Part shown: piece by piece, positions 4,931 to 5,281 of the stretch
How positions within the stretch are numbered: the stretch's first letter is position 1
Layout: each line of letters begins with the position of its first letter
Origin: Dehalococcoidales bacterium
Lineage (GTDB): Bacteria > Chloroflexota > Dehalococcoidia > Dehalococcoidales > RBG-16-60-22
Assembly (NCBI GenBank): GCA_016783105.1
Contig: JADHXF010000090.1
Span: forward strand, 1-5,281
Length of the DNA stretch: 5,281 bases
Direction: 5' to 3'
Made by a program: the position numbers and the translations under genes
The notes under the pieces: generated by a model
What the model was told of the DNA's origin: nothing
Database searches by the model: none
Seen by the model: only the letters and a program-made list of their open reading frames with translations

Positions 4931-5281
4931 GTGAAAAACGTTGGTATATTCTATCACCCTTTAAATGAAGCCGCCCAGACCAAGGCGAAACAGTTGCAGG
5001 ACCTCCTCGTCTCTCATGGCATCACTGTCTGGCTCTGCTCCGCATGGGAAGGCGAAACCGCCAGGGCACAACTGGACAATACGGACCTGGTTTTGAGCGT
5101 TGGCGGCGATGGTACAATTCTGCGCTCAGCACAGGCGGTGGTCCCGCGAATGATTCCGATAATCGGCGTAAATCTGGGCAAACTCGGGTTCATGACCGAA
5201 CTCAGCGCTGATGAGGCTATCGACAGGTTGCCTGCCCTGCTTTCCGGAGAAGGCTGGACCGATGAAAGGGCCATGCTTCAG
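4931..5281 (+). CDS. nadK: NAD kinase, 3'-partial
   Basis: The first 117 residues of an ATP-NAD kinase, which makes NADP from NAD in the cytoplasm; the family is usually about 270-300 residues, so over half is beyond the window. The N-terminus (VKNVGIFYHP) is the first strand of the Rossmann-like domain. GGDGT at 58-62 is the diagnostic NAD kinase motif with catalytic Asp60, and GVNLGKLGFMTE at 79-90 is the second family signature. The later NE/D and glycine-rich motifs are not in view. The start is GTG; an in-frame TAA lies 24 bases upstream. Divergent from nusB across a 150-base intergenic region. The frame is open to the last base with no sign of damage. Confidence 0.94.
   Translation, partial: MKNVGIFYHPLNEAAQTKAKQLQDLLVSHGITVWLCSAWEGETARAQLDNTDLVLSVGGDGTILRSAQAVVPRMIPIIGVNLGKLGFMTELSADEAIDRLPALLSGEGWTDERAMLQ

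Noticed and set aside
5014..5274. 86-codon minus-strand open frame
   Set aside because: Antisense to the NAD kinase frame, which carries GGDGT and the second family signature.

Overview
The window looks like chromosomal DNA of a strictly anaerobic bacterium, most likely a Chloroflexota/Dehalococcoidia-type organism. This rests on a tungsten-type aldehyde:ferredoxin oxidoreductase, bacterial SigA-like promoters and Shine-Dalgarno sites, and an NAD kinase whose N-terminus (YHPLN near the start, GEGWTDERAML further on) resembles Dehalococcoides NAD kinases as I remember them. The lineage is an inference and was not searched.

Layout, left to right. (1) Positions 2-1807, plus strand: an aldehyde ferredoxin oxidoreductase (AOR) family gene that lacks only its first dozen or so codons. 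(2) 1808-1917: a short convergent gap with a weak hairpin and a short coding-like stretch. (3) 1918-3791, minus strand: a two-gene operon, with a PfkB-family 2-keto-3-deoxygluconate (KDG) kinase first and a DapA/NAL-superfamily aldolase second. (4) 3792-4082: a 291-base gene-free regulatory stretch. It holds a good SigA-type promoter for the kinase operon with a palindrome on its -10 box, two adjacent dyads further upstream, and a strong intrinsic terminator for the next operon. (5) 4083-4780, minus strand: nusB followed by acpP, both complete. (6) 4781-4930: a divergent promoter region with three tandem TTCCCTTG copies. (7) 4931-5281, plus strand: the N-terminal 117 codons of NAD kinase.

How the genes may work together. 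The kinase and aldolase both point to 2-keto-3-deoxy sugar acids. The kinase would give KDPG, and the aldolase would split KDG (or KDPG) to pyruvate plus glyceraldehyde (or its phosphate). An AOR-type enzyme next door could oxidise the aldehyde to the acid with ferredoxin as acceptor, as in the archaeal Entner-Doudoroff variants. The AOR is convergent with the operon and its substrate cannot be read from sequence, so this link is a hypothesis. The nusB-acpP and nadK genes are core housekeeping functions (transcription antitermination, fatty-acid carrier, NADP supply). The window therefore joins an accessory catabolic block to a core block.
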